This document shows, piece after piece, positions 13,928-21,023 of a DNA stretch of 30,171 nucleotides (the stretch's first letter is position 1; the number at the start of each line of letters is the position of its first letter). This stretch comes from CAYLZO01 sp964387775. Its GTDB lineage: Bacteria > Chloroflexota > Anaerolineae > JAAYZQ01. The stretch spans positions 1-30,171 of the forward strand of contig CAYLZO010000032.1 of NCBI GenBank assembly GCA_964387775.1, given 5' to 3'. The position numbers and the translations under genes were made by a program. The notes beneath the pieces are model-generated. The model did no database searches. It was given only the letters and a program-made list of their open reading frames with translations, and was not told where the DNA came from.

Positions 13928-15103
13928 TTAGTAGAGAAACATCGGCTTGCCGAGCATGTCGGCGATCATGGGCCGGTACTGCTCGACGTCGTACATTTCG
14001 TCCACGTCTACGCGCTTGATGCCCGAGATGACGCGGTTGAGGGGCACGTGAGTGTACATGCCGTCGCGAAGAGCCACCATGCGGCCCGAGCGTCCGGCAG
14101 ATACCAGGTCCATCGCCAGCAGGCCGTAGCTGACGGCCACCATCCGGTCCAGCGAGTCGGGCACGCCGCTGCGCATCAGGTAGCCAAGCTGCTGATAGAT
14201 GATGTTCTCGCCCGTGATCGATTTCAGCTTTTCCCCGGTTACGGCGCCGATGCCGCCCAGCTTTTTGTGGCCGTAGGCGTCCTCGTCGCCATCGTAATGG
14301 ACCAGGTCGCCGCCGACCTCGCGGGCACCCTCCGAGATGGTCATGATCGCATAGTTGCTGGGGTTGTTGTACTTGTCCTGGACCAGCAAAAGGGCCAATT
14401 TCTGGACGTCAAAGGGCACCTCGGAGATGATGGCCCGGTCCACGTCGGCCAGGTAGGCGGAGATGAGGGAGGTCTCGCCCGAGTTGCGGCCAAAGAGCTC
14501 GATGACGGCGATCCGCTCGTGGGAGCCGGTCGGCGTGCGGAGGTTGGTGATGAAATCGACGCTGCGGGTCACGGCCGTCGAAAAGCCGATGCAATAGTCT
14601 GTGCCATAGACGTCGTTATCCATCGTCTTGGGGATGGCCACGACGGGAAACCCCTCCTGGTGCAAGCGGGCCGCGTAGGAGAGTGTGTCGTCGCCGCCGA
14701 TGGGCACCAGGGCCTCCAGCTCGAGAAAATCGAGGACCTGGAGCACGTGGGGCGTAAAGTCATAGATCAGCTCTTCGTCGTTTTGTGCTTTGGGCTCCGC
14801 CGTGCCTTCCAAAAAATCGGGCACTTCCGGTTCCTTTACGCGCTGCGGATTGGTGCGCGAGGTGTGCAAAAAAGTTCCACCGGTGCGGTCGATGGTCCGC
14901 ACCGTGCTTTTGGTCAGGTCCATAAAGAGGTTCTTGCGGGCCTGGGGGCTCTCCAGGTTGCAGTGCAAGAGGCCGCCCCAGCCCTGCCGGATGCCGACCG
15001 CTTCCCACCCATCGTCGATGGCCTTCTCCACTACGGCCTTAATGGCCGGGTTGAGGCCGGGGACGTCGCCTCCACCGGTCAGGATGCCTAGTTTTTTTGC
15101 CAT
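13928..15103 (-). CDS. pfp: Phosphofructokinase with pyrophosphate-type active site
   Basis: A 391-aa PfkA-family enzyme phosphorylating fructose 6-phosphate. Motifs are TGGGDVPGLNPAI (9-21), PIGGDDT (134-140), the catalytic PKTMDND (158-164, Asp162) and ELFGRNSGE (202-210). ATP enzymes have Gly at the positions of Asp139 (GGDGS) and Lys159 (PGTIDND). Asp plus Lys is the established signature of PPi-dependent enzymes, so PPi is the likely donor and the reaction would be reversible. The ATG at 15103 has GGAGGAG 8 nt upstream. The promoter is at 15308-15336, about 200 nt away, and a very large hairpin lies in the leader. guaB follows after 70 nt. Confidence 0.92.
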   Translation of the reverse strand: MAKKLGILTGGGDVPGLNPAIKAVVEKAIDDGWEAVGIRQGWGGLLHCNLESPQARKNLFMDLTKSTVRTIDRTGGTFLHTSRTNPQRVKEPEVPDFLEGTAEPKAQNDEELIYDFTPHVLQVLDFLELEALVPIGGDDTLSYAARLHQEGFPVVAIPKTMDNDVYGTDYCIGFSTAVTRSVDFITNLRTPTGSHERIAVIELFGRNSGETSLISAYLADVDRAIISEVPFDVQKLALLLVQDKYNNPSNYAIMTISEGAREVGGDLVHYDGDEDAYGHKKLGGIGAVTGEKLKSITGENIIYQQLGYLMRSGVPDSLDRMVAVSYGLLAMDLVSAGRSGRMVALRDGMYTHVPLNRVISGIKRVDVDEMYDVEQYRPMIADMLGKPMFLY

Positions 15104-15157
15104 GTTTTCGTCTCCTCCAGGATAGATCTCGAACTCAAGGGACCATAGATGACTGCC

Positions 15158-15242
15158 CTGCAAAAAGGGCAAGAAGGTACTGTGTGTTGTGTGTGCGCGA
15201 AGCGCACACACAACACACAGTACCCCACTGACCTTTTTGCAG
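15158..15242. repeat. Large nested hairpin in the pfp leader
   Basis: A 23-bp perfect stem (15176-15198 with 15202-15224) around a GAA loop is built of GT-rich repeats (TGTGTGT doubled). Outside it an 11-bp perfect stem (15158-15168 with 15232-15242) encloses the structure. Flanking bases are partly complementary too. It would lie in the 5' leader of the pfp mRNA. Confidence 0.9.
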
Positions 15243-15307
15243 TGGATTCATAGATTGAAAGCAAATTGTGGCACACCGCTCACGTCCGTCGTTCGGTGCC
15301 CGACGTG

Positions 15308-15336
15308 AGTATAGCACAGGCCAGAACCGGCGTCAA
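15308..15336 (-). promoter_or_regulatory. Promoter of the pfp-guaB cluster
   Basis: Minus strand: TTGACG (15331-15336), a 17-nt spacer, then TATACT (15308-15313) preceded by TGC (extended -10). It also lies just before the 3' end of the glycosylation operon on the same strand. Confidence 0.78.
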
Positions 15337-15375
15337 CACCCGATTCCTGGGGGATTCGCCAGCCACCGACAGCCG

Positions 15376-16350
15376 CTAGGCGTACCGATCTCGGTTCCGC
15401 GTCTCCCGCAGACCCTGCACAAAGTAGATAATTCCACCGACGAGCGCGTTGATCCAGATCAGGACGAGGTAGGCCAGGGCCAAAGCCTTGGCTTGCGGCT
15501 CCGGCACGCCGACCTGGGTGAAGAGGATAACCGTGATGCCCTCCCGCACCCCCAGCCCGCCGACGGACGGGATCAACAAGCCGGCAGAGATGATGGGCAC
15601 AAAGAGAAAATAGTGCCACAGGCCCAACTCCAGGCCGACGGCGAGGCCCAGGAGATAGTAGCCGCCGATGAGGATCAGGTTCCAGACCACCGAGGCGGCC
15701 GTAGCTTTCAACAAAGCCGCCGGGCCGTAGAGATGGACCGATCCGTACAGATCGCGCAGGATCTTGATCCGGCCCAGCAATCGGGCCAGGCCCAGGCGTT
15801 GGCCCGCGGCTTCGATCCAGGTGCGTTGCAAGAGCAGCGCCACGGCGGCGAGGCTCCCGCCAAAGACCACGGCGATGAGCAGCCGCTCGCGGGGCTCGAC
15901 CAACTCGTAGCCGCCGGCCAGCGCCAGCAGGGCCATGGCAAAGAGGACGAACAAGCCCACGAACCGGTCCACGAGGACGGAGCTGATGGCCGACGCCGCT
16001 TTTTGATCGTCGCGGGCCAGCTCATAGATCTTGACCGCGTCGCCGCCGACGCCGGTGGGCAAAAACTGGCTGAAAAAGGCGCCCACAAAGTAGAGGGCGA
16101 CGAGGCGCCCCCAAGTGGCGGGCACGTCCAAGGCCCAGACCAGGGCACCCCAGCGATAGGCCCGCACCAGGGCACCGCTGACAAAGAGGGCCAGGGCCGT
16201 CAAAAAGAGGCCCCAGTTCATGCCCACCAACTCTTGCACCACCTCGTCCAGGTCCACGCCGGTGAGCAGCACGACGGCCAGGCCGACGAGGCTGACGGCA
16301 ACCTTGAGGACGTTCAGTATGCGATTGCGCGTTATCCTTCGATCCTGCAA
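15376..16350 (-). CDS. Lysylphosphatidylglycerol synthetase TM-region/UPF0104-like membrane protein
   Basis: A 324-aa integral membrane protein with about eight hydrophobic helices. Family motifs are QFLPTGVGGDAVKIYEL (near 94-110), DRFVGLF (near 128-134) and PSVGGLGVREG (near 262-272). It has only the membrane part, without the C-terminal aminoacyl-transfer domain, so it is not expected to make lysyl-PG. Relatives are often encoded with glycosyltransferases and may move or modify lipid-linked glycans. The TTG start at 16350 has AGGGG close upstream. It lies 20 nt downstream of the GT4 gene, as the last gene of the operon. Confidence 0.88.
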   Translation of the reverse strand: MQDRRITRNRILNVLKVAVSLVGLAVVLLTGVDLDEVVQELVGMNWGLFLTALALFVSGALVRAYRWGALVWALDVPATWGRLVALYFVGAFFSQFLPTGVGGDAVKIYELARDDQKAASAISSVLVDRFVGLFVLFAMALLALAGGYELVEPRERLLIAVVFGGSLAAVALLLQRTWIEAAGQRLGLARLLGRIKILRDLYGSVHLYGPAALLKATAASVVWNLILIGGYYLLGLAVGLELGLWHYFLFVPIISAGLLIPSVGGLGVREGITVILFTQVGVPEPQAKALALAYLVLIWINALVGGIIYFVQGLRETRNRDRYA

Positions 16351-16369
16351 GTTTCCCCTAAGCTGCTCA

Positions 16370-17560
16370 TCACCCGGTTTTTCGCGAAAGGGCCAGGTCG
16401 TAGGCTCTGAGCAATTGCCGGGCCGTGTTCCGCCAGGAAAAGTGCTCGATGACCCGCTGGCGCAGCCGGGCTCCCAGCGCCCGGCTGGCTTCCGGTTGTT
16501 CTAGCAAGTCGGTGATGGCTTGCGCCAGGGCCTCCACATCGCCGGGCGGGGCGTAGACGCCCAGGTGGCCCAGGATCTCGCGGCTGGGCGGCGTGTCAAA
16601 GGCGACGGTCGGCAAGGCGCAGGCCATATAGTTGTACAACTTTCCATTCGATTCGGTCTCGGAGAGCTTGGGGCCGACGGCCACGTCGCCCAGGGCCAGG
16701 TAGCGGGGCGCCTCTTCGTAATCGATGCGCCCCGGAAATGCCACGTGCTGGCCCACGCCCAACGCCTGGGCTTTTTGCCGATACTCCTCCTCGTCGGGAT
16801 AGCCCATGACCAAAAAGTAGGCATCAGGCACGCGGGCCACGACGTGCGGGATCGCGGCGAGCAGGTGGTCCACGCCTTGATAGGCGCTCAACACGCCCAG
16901 GTACACCACCGCACGGCGATTGGGCGGCACCAGCGAGTGCAGCGCGCCCGCGTCTACGTCGGGCCGAAAGACGTCGGTGTCCACGCCGTCCAGGGCCAGG
17001 ACGACCTTGGGCACGCGAAAGCGCTCTGCCAGCTCTTGGGCCACGTCGCTGCACGAGGCGATGGCGACCTGGGGCAGCCGGTCGATCCAGCCTTCGTTTC
17101 CGGCCCAAAAGCGGTAGAACCAGCCCCGGTCTTGGATGAACTCGTGGGCCTTCAACTCGCCCGACAGGCTGCCTTGGAAGTCGCCGACCACGGGCACGGT
17201 TCCATGTGGCGCAGCGCGCACGTCACCGCGAGTGCCCAGCAACTTGCCGACGACCCAGCCGATGGCGGCCCCTTCGTGCAGGTGCCCGTGGAGTACGTCG
17301 GGTCGAAAGCGCCGGGCGACGCGCCACGTCTTGAGCAGCAGCAAGAGGTCGATGTAGAGCTTGTGCCACGACGGCCCGGCCGAGAGCTTGTTGTACCAGG
17401 GGAGGCGTGGCGTGCGGTGGGCCGTCACCTCGGGCTTGTCGTCGCCCAGGTGGTAGGTGCAGACCTCCACCTCGCAGCCCAGGGCCTGCAAGGCTCGCGC
17501 CTCCTCGTAGATGCGGACGTGGCAGCCCCGGTCGGCAAAGAAGGGGGTCGGGGCGATCAT
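16370..17560 (-). CDS. GT4-family glycosyltransferase
   Basis: A 396-aa GT-B fold glycosyltransferase. The N-terminus PTPFFADRGCHVRIYEEARAL fits the acceptor domain. The C-terminal domain carries VDTDVFRPD, VYLGVLSAYQGVDHLL, PGRIDYEEAPRYLALGDV and the nucleotide-sugar segment KLSETESNGKLYNYMACALP with its conserved glutamates. The donor and acceptor are unknown. The start is uncertain: ATG 17560 has no ribosome site, and relatives begin a few residues earlier (RVLMIAP). The frame is open upstream through a heptamer repeat at 17577-17642, which may have replaced the original start region. Second gene of the GT2-GT4-UPF0104 operon. Confidence 0.9.
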   Translation of the reverse strand: MIAPTPFFADRGCHVRIYEEARALQALGCEVEVCTYHLGDDKPEVTAHRTPRLPWYNKLSAGPSWHKLYIDLLLLLKTWRVARRFRPDVLHGHLHEGAAIGWVVGKLLGTRGDVRAAPHGTVPVVGDFQGSLSGELKAHEFIQDRGWFYRFWAGNEGWIDRLPQVAIASCSDVAQELAERFRVPKVVLALDGVDTDVFRPDVDAGALHSLVPPNRRAVVYLGVLSAYQGVDHLLAAIPHVVARVPDAYFLVMGYPDEEEYRQKAQALGVGQHVAFPGRIDYEEAPRYLALGDVAVGPKLSETESNGKLYNYMACALPTVAFDTPPSREILGHLGVYAPPGDVEALAQAITDLLEQPEASRALGARLRQRVIEHFSWRNTARQLLRAYDLALSRKTG

Positions 17561-17581
17561 CAGGACACGGAGAGAGCAGGT

Positions 17582-17642
17582 ATCGGGAATCGGGAATCGG
17601 GAATCGGGTGTTCCCAGGTTCCTGATACCTGATACCCGATTC
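17582..17642. repeat. Inverted heptamer array, ATCGGGA type
   Basis: Four heptamers (ATCGGGA three times, then ATCGGGT; 17582-17609) are followed at about 17619-17642 by an arm that reads, on the minus strand, AATCGGGT, ATCAGGT, ATCAGGA. It is thus an inverted array with less exact pairing than the other two. It fills the junction between the two glycosyltransferase genes. Confidence 0.85.
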
Positions 17643-17654
17643 TGGCTTTCGAGT

Positions 17655-18629
17655 TCAGCCACGTCCCGGGCCTTGGGATTCAGGAGCGGCACCGCCCAAC
17701 TCTTCGCGCACGGTGTAGATCGGCTTGCCCTGGCTCTCATAGTAGGTGCGGATGACGAGCTCGGCCAGCAGGCCGGTGGTCACGAGCTGCACGCCGAGCA
17801 TGGTTAGCAGGATGCCGAGCAAGGTCAGCGGCCGGTTGGCGATGGGTTGGAGCAGGAACAAGCGCACCACGGCCAGGTAGAGCAGGATGCCCATGCCCAC
17901 CACAAAAGACAGCAAGCCCATGAGGCCGAAAATGTGAATGGGGCGCGTGGAATAGCTCATCAAAAAGCGGACGGCCAGGATGTCCAAAAAGACCTTTAGC
18001 GTGCGCGACAGGCCATACTTGGCCTGGCCAAAGCGACGGGCATGGTGGCGCACGGGGATCTCGGTGATGCGTGCGCCGACGGCGTGGGCCAGGGCCGGGA
18101 TGAAGCGGTGCATTTCGCCGTAAAGCCGCACGTCGGCCAGCACGTCGCGGCGATAGGCCTTGAGCGAGCAGCCATAGTCGTGGATGCGCACGCCCGTGGC
18201 CCAGGCAATGAGGCGGTTGGCGACGAGGGAGGGCAGCCGGCGGTCGAGAAAGCGGTCCTTGCGGTCCACGCGCCAGCCGCTGACCACGTCGTAGCCCTCG
18301 GCCATCTTGGCCATCAGCGTCGGGATGTCGGACGGGTCGTTTTGCAGGTCGGCGTCGATGGTGATGACTACGTCGCCCCGCGCCCGGTCGAACCCGGCGG
18401 AAAAGGCTGCCGTCTGGCCATAGTTGCGCCGAAAGCGGACCACCCGCAGGTGCTCGTCCTGGGCGGCGAGCTGGCGCATGATCTCAAAGCTGCCGTCGCT
18501 GCTGCCGTCGTCTACCACGATGATCTCGTACTGGTAGCCGCTGCCGGCCAGCGCCTCAGTGAGACGTTGGTGCAGAAAGGGCAGGCTTTCCTCTTCGTTT
18601 AGCACCGGCACGACGACCGAAATATCCAA
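17655..18629 (-). CDS. GT2-family glycosyltransferase (DPM1/GtrB-like) with two membrane helices
   Basis: A 324-aa protein. The N-terminal GT-A domain has VVPVLNEEESL (6-16), the nucleotide aspartates VVDDGSSD (38-45), GQTAAFSAG (71-79) and the metal-binding Asp92-x-Asp94 (DADLQNDP). Two C-terminal membrane helices (about 232-258 and 270-295) match polyprenyl-phosphate glycosyltransferases such as GtrB and ArnC. It probably transfers a sugar to undecaprenyl phosphate on the cytoplasmic face; the sugar is unknown. The TTG start at 18629 directly precedes the first strand. It is the first gene of the operon read from the promoter at 18675-18703, about 40 nt upstream. Confidence 0.92.
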   Translation of the reverse strand: MDISVVVPVLNEEESLPFLHQRLTEALAGSGYQYEIIVVDDGSSDGSFEIMRQLAAQDEHLRVVRFRRNYGQTAAFSAGFDRARGDVVITIDADLQNDPSDIPTLMAKMAEGYDVVSGWRVDRKDRFLDRRLPSLVANRLIAWATGVRIHDYGCSLKAYRRDVLADVRLYGEMHRFIPALAHAVGARITEIPVRHHARRFGQAKYGLSRTLKVFLDILAVRFLMSYSTRPIHIFGLMGLLSFVVGMGILLYLAVVRLFLLQPIANRPLTLLGILLTMLGVQLVTTGLLAELVIRTYYESQGKPIYTVREELGGAAPESQGPGRG

Positions 18630-18674
18630 AAGAGCACCCCGTTCTCAAAAGTTCCCTCCGCTGGGAGCGCCGCC

Positions 18675-18703
18675 ATTATAGCACCAGCAATAAGGGGTGT
18701 CAA
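18675..18703 (-). promoter_or_regulatory. Promoter of the GT2-GT4-UPF0104 operon
   Basis: Minus strand: TTGACA (18698-18703), a 17-nt spacer, then TATAAT (18675-18680) preceded by TGC. Both hexamers are consensus and the -10 is extended. I saw nothing notable between it and the divergent promoter (18704-18828). Confidence 0.9.
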
Positions 18704-18828
18704 CCGGTGTCAAAACCTTAGCACTATTCGCATTTTGGAAGTGGCTCTCTATTTGGTTTGAGAGGTGCGCAATGTGGGCCAAGAGTCTGGGGCCGCGGTG
18801 AGAATTACTGTAGTGGGGATGGCTGGCT

Positions 18829-18857
18829 TTGACGTTTCGTTGACAATCTGATATAAT
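18829..18857 (+). promoter_or_regulatory. Promoter of the rpsU leader/rpsU-infA-carD unit
   Basis: TTGACG (18829-18834), a 17-nt spacer, then TATAAT (18852-18857) preceded by TGA (extended -10). Transcription would start near 18864, about 300 nt before rpsU. Confidence 0.85.
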
Positions 18858-18863
18858 AGCTGT

Positions 18864-19122
18864 GTATCTACGCACGGGTGACCGGCGGACGTACTTTGGC
18901 AACACGATTGAGGAGCATCAGGCCATGTAGACCAAGGAAACGCCCGGAGAGTCGCCACCCCGGATGTTGGGGAACCATTTTGAGGGCGGGCAACTCTGCG
19001 CTTTCGTTGCTGCGCAAATGCTGAGAGTCCTTCCAGGACGCAGCATTGGGCCAATACCAGCAATCTTTGTTGTGCAAATCCGGCTGCCATCCGATGCGTG
19101 GGTGGGCAGACCGGGTTTTTTT
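18864..19122 (+). ncRNA. Candidate structured leader RNA or small RNA upstream of rpsU
   Basis: About 260 nt with no credible coding frame lie between a strong promoter and an intrinsic-terminator-like hairpin. Hairpins visible by eye are CCCC/GGGG within 18955-18975, TGCGC/GCGCA around 18997-19016, and 19017-19047 (AATGCTG/CAGCATT plus GTCC/GGAC). ACTCT/AGAGT can close the middle part. The 3' end is the 19080-19122 terminator. I could not match it to 6S, tmRNA, SRP RNA, RNase P or a T-box by their conserved sequences. It could attenuate rpsU-infA, or be an independent small RNA that uses readthrough to serve rpsU. Confidence 0.55.
19080..19122 (+). terminator. Terminator-like hairpin with T7 between promoter and rpsU
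   Basis: CCGG-x-TGCC pairs with GGCA-xx-CCGG around a 16-nt loop and is followed by G and seven Ts (19116-19122). It would stop most transcription before rpsU unless an alternative fold forms. Confidence 0.65.
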
Positions 19123-19164
19123 GGCGTCTACCAAGATTCAGACGATGGAAGGGGGGTGAGGATC

Positions 19165-19374
19165 TTGGCCCAAGTAACCTTGAAACAGGGAGAATCGCAG
19201 GAAAACCTGCTTAAGCGATTTCGTAAAGAGGTTATGAAAGAACGCATCTTGAGTGAAGCACGGCGCAAGCGATGGTACATTTCGCCCAGCGAGATGCGTC
19301 GCATTCAGAAACAGCGTGCGATTCGCCGAGCCCGGCGCCGAATGCGGCAACGAGAATCAAGACGAAGAGACTAA
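19165..19374 (+). CDS. rpsU: 30S ribosomal protein bS21
   Basis: A 69-aa small, very basic protein. LKQGESQENLLKRFRKEV is the typical start, followed by the RKRWYISPSE turn and an Arg-rich C-terminal tail. bS21 sits near the 3' end of 16S rRNA and helps initiation on mRNA. The TTG at 19165 is chosen because GGGGGGTGAGG lies just upstream and the family begins there. It follows the candidate leader RNA and is followed 51 nt later by infA, so two initiation-linked proteins share a transcript. Confidence 0.96.
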   Translation: MAQVTLKQGESQENLLKRFRKEVMKERILSEARRKRWYISPSEMRRIQKQRAIRRARRRMRQRESRRRD

Positions 19375-19425
19375 GAAGGAATCAAGTAGGAAAAAGTTGT
19401 ATACGGACCAAAAGGGGGAAGTGTT

Positions 19426-19674
19426 TTGGCCAAAGAATCAAAAGAGAAAATTGAAGTTCAAGGAACAGTTGTAGATTGCTTGCCTGGGACCCAGTTCAAG
19501 GTCAAGCTGGACAACGGTCACGAAGTGCTCGCGTACCTGTCGGGCAAGATGCGTCGCTACTACATCCGTGTGCTGTTGGGCGACCGGGTGGCCGTGGAGT
19601 TGTCACCTTATGATCTGACCCGAGGGCGGATCACCTACCGCTACAAGAAGCGGCCTGCCGGCGCGCCCGAGTAA
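19426..19674 (+). CDS. infA: Translation initiation factor IF-1
   Basis: An 82-aa OB-fold protein binding the 30S A site during initiation. The core motifs VQGTVVDCLPGTQFKV, GHEVLAYLSGKMRR, IRVLLGDRVAVELSPYDLTRGRITYRYK are clear. It is about ten residues longer than the usual 72, with short extensions at both ends. The TTG start has GGGGGAAG a few bases upstream. Its place next to rpsU and carD, not in the large ribosomal-protein cluster, is unusual. If another infA exists in the genome, this one may be specialised. Confidence 0.95.
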   Translation: MAKESKEKIEVQGTVVDCLPGTQFKVKLDNGHEVLAYLSGKMRRYYIRVLLGDRVAVELSPYDLTRGRITYRYKKRPAGAPE

Positions 19675-19713
19675 TCCACGCCATCCGTCCGGCTGAAATC
19701 TGAGAGGGCTGTC

Positions 19714-20223
19714 ATGTACTCTGTCGGGGACAAGGTCGTTCACCCTGGCTACGGGCCGGGGATCGTGAAAGCTGTCGAACGAAGGCAGGTGATTGGGGAT
19801 GCTAAGGACTATTACATCATCAGGATCCTGACCCAAGATGCAACCTTGATGACGCCCGTAGCCCGGGCCGACGAAATCGGGCTCCGGCCGGCCATCAGCG
19901 CGGATTCGGTAGAGCAACTCTTCCAAGCGTTGACCGAACCGCCCGAGAGCCTATCTTCGGACTTTCGGGAGCGCCAGGACGCCATCGAGGAACGCCTGAA
20001 GGAAGGCGACGTCTTTGCGGCTGCCGGCGTCATTCGAGACATGACCTGGCATGCTCACATCAACGATTTGACCAAGCGGGACACGCAGCTCTTGCAGCAG
20101 GCTGAGGAACGGGTGGGCGGTGAACTGGCCCTCATCCACGGCATCGAGGTCGAAGAAGCCATCGCCCAGTTGCACCAGGTTCTCGCCGAGGTGATCAGCA
20201 CCGAGGAAGAAGGGGAGAACTAG
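19714..20223 (+). CDS. CarD/CdnL-family RNA polymerase-binding regulator
   Basis: A 169-aa protein. The N-terminal RNA-polymerase-interaction domain (about 1-60; YSVGDKVVHPGYGPGIVKAV, YYIIRI, LMTPV) resembles CarD and the TRCF RID. The C-terminal half is alpha-helical (about 75-169). Family members bind the RNAP beta subunit and stabilise open complexes, often at rRNA and ribosomal-protein promoters. The ATG at 19714 has GAGAGGG upstream. It follows infA by 39 nt and is closed by the terminator at 20322-20358. Linking a transcription activator to rpsU and infA suggests growth-rate control (inference). Confidence 0.92.
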   Translation: MYSVGDKVVHPGYGPGIVKAVERRQVIGDAKDYYIIRILTQDATLMTPVARADEIGLRPAISADSVEQLFQALTEPPESLSSDFRERQDAIEERLKEGDVFAAAGVIRDMTWHAHINDLTKRDTQLLQQAEERVGGELALIHGIEVEEAIAQLHQVLAEVISTEEEGEN

Positions 20224-20321
20224 GGCGCAGGGTCAAGAAGCCTCCGATCTGTGCGAAGGGCAGGCCGGACCGTCGTGACAGCTCGTTCCCAGCAAAGAAT
20301 CTGTAGTTGCGACAAATGAGC

Positions 20322-20358
20322 AGAGGTCACTCACTTCTGGGTGAGTGACCTCTTTTTG
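20322..20358 (+). terminator. Strong intrinsic terminator after carD
   Basis: A 13-bp perfect stem (20322-20334 with 20341-20353) around a 6-nt loop, followed by TTTTTG. It closes the rpsU-infA-carD unit and lies between convergent genes. Confidence 0.93.
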
Positions 20359-20386
20359 TTGCCACCGGCCGGGGATCACAACTCCT

Positions 20387-20947
20387 TCAGTCAGCTACGC
20401 CCCGACGCCAGTCCCCAAAACGTCCCAATAGCGCGCCCAGGCCGTAGTAGTAGCCCCCGACGTAGGTCAGGAGTTCGGCACGCCCGTGTTCCACCCGGCC
20501 TTGTTCGTCCAGGATCGCCTCGTCCGCCTGGACGGCCAACACCTCTCCCACAAAGAGATCGTGCGTGCCGAGGGTGAGCCGCTGGACGACCCGGCATTCG
20601 AGGGCCAGGGGGCACTCGGCCACCAGCGGGGTTTCGACCTTGCGGGCCGGTGCCGGCGTGAGGTCGCAGGCCGCCCACTTGTCCACGTCGCGGCCTGAGA
20701 CCTGCCCACAGTAGTCCACCACGTCCACCTGGCTGGCGCTGGGCAGGTTGACGACAAACTCGCCAGCCTGGGCGATCAGCGCGTGAGAGAAACGCTCCGG
20801 CCGGACCCCGATGCCCACGCAGGGCGGATCGGAACAAAGGGTACCCACCCAGGCCAGGGTGATGATGTTGGGCTGCTCCGGGCCACAGGTCACCAACACG
20901 GCCGGAAGGGGATAGAGCGCCGTGGTAGCGGGTTTGACGACTTTCAT
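20387..20947 (-). CDS. Flavin reductase/flavoredoxin-like FMN-binding split-barrel protein
   Basis: A 186-aa protein of the flavin reductase-like family. LVTCGPEQPNIITLAWVGTLCSDPPCVGIGVRPERFSH covers the FMN-binding strands, followed by FVVNLPS, the variable DYCGQVSG loop and an ECPLALECRV segment. Members bind FMN and pass electrons to partner enzymes or reduce free flavin; the partner is not evident. The ATG at 20947 has AAGGAGG upstream. The gene stands alone. Upstream is a dispersed palindrome joined to a truncated gene, so its original promoter region may have been rearranged. Confidence 0.9.
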   Translation of the reverse strand: MKVVKPATTALYPLPAVLVTCGPEQPNIITLAWVGTLCSDPPCVGIGVRPERFSHALIAQAGEFVVNLPSASQVDVVDYCGQVSGRDVDKWAACDLTPAPARKVETPLVAECPLALECRVVQRLTLGTHDLFVGEVLAVQADEAILDEQGRVEHGRAELLTYVGGYYYGLGALLGRFGDWRRGVAD

Positions 20948-20995
20948 AAGAGCCTCCTTTTCTTTGCTGGGTCTCACATTCCGCCTCGTCGGGCA

Positions 20996-21023
20996 AGTTG
21001 GGCAAGTTTGAAGCTTGCCCTAC
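20996..21023. repeat. Dispersed palindromic repeat, copy 2
   Basis: Same 28-nt element as 12338-12365 (27 of 28 positions). An extra partial unit GGGCAAGTTG precedes it at 20991-21000. It lies exactly where the beta-propeller fragment loses similarity to its family. Confidence 0.9.

Noticed and set aside
11453..17642. CRISPR array from the repeated short units.
   Set aside because: Units are 7 nt in tandem without spacers and are inverted; no cas genes are present.
18841..18857. TTGACA at 18840-18845 as -35 for the TATAAT at 18852.
   Set aside because: The spacing is only 6 nt. The TTGACG at 18829-18834 gives 17 nt and is the better partner.
18864..19122. Assignment of the leader RNA to 6S RNA, tmRNA, SRP RNA, RNase P or T-box.
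   Set aside because: I looked for the tmRNA tag region, the SRP GGAAG loop segment, the RNase P GAGGAAAGTCC block and the T-box GGTGG-ACC motif and saw none; the ends do not pair as in 6S RNA.
18868..19134. An 88-aa minus-strand ORF across the rpsU leader.
   Set aside because: It starts with TTG and has no ribosome site or recognisable domain; the stretch is better explained by a plus-strand structured RNA between a promoter and a terminator.
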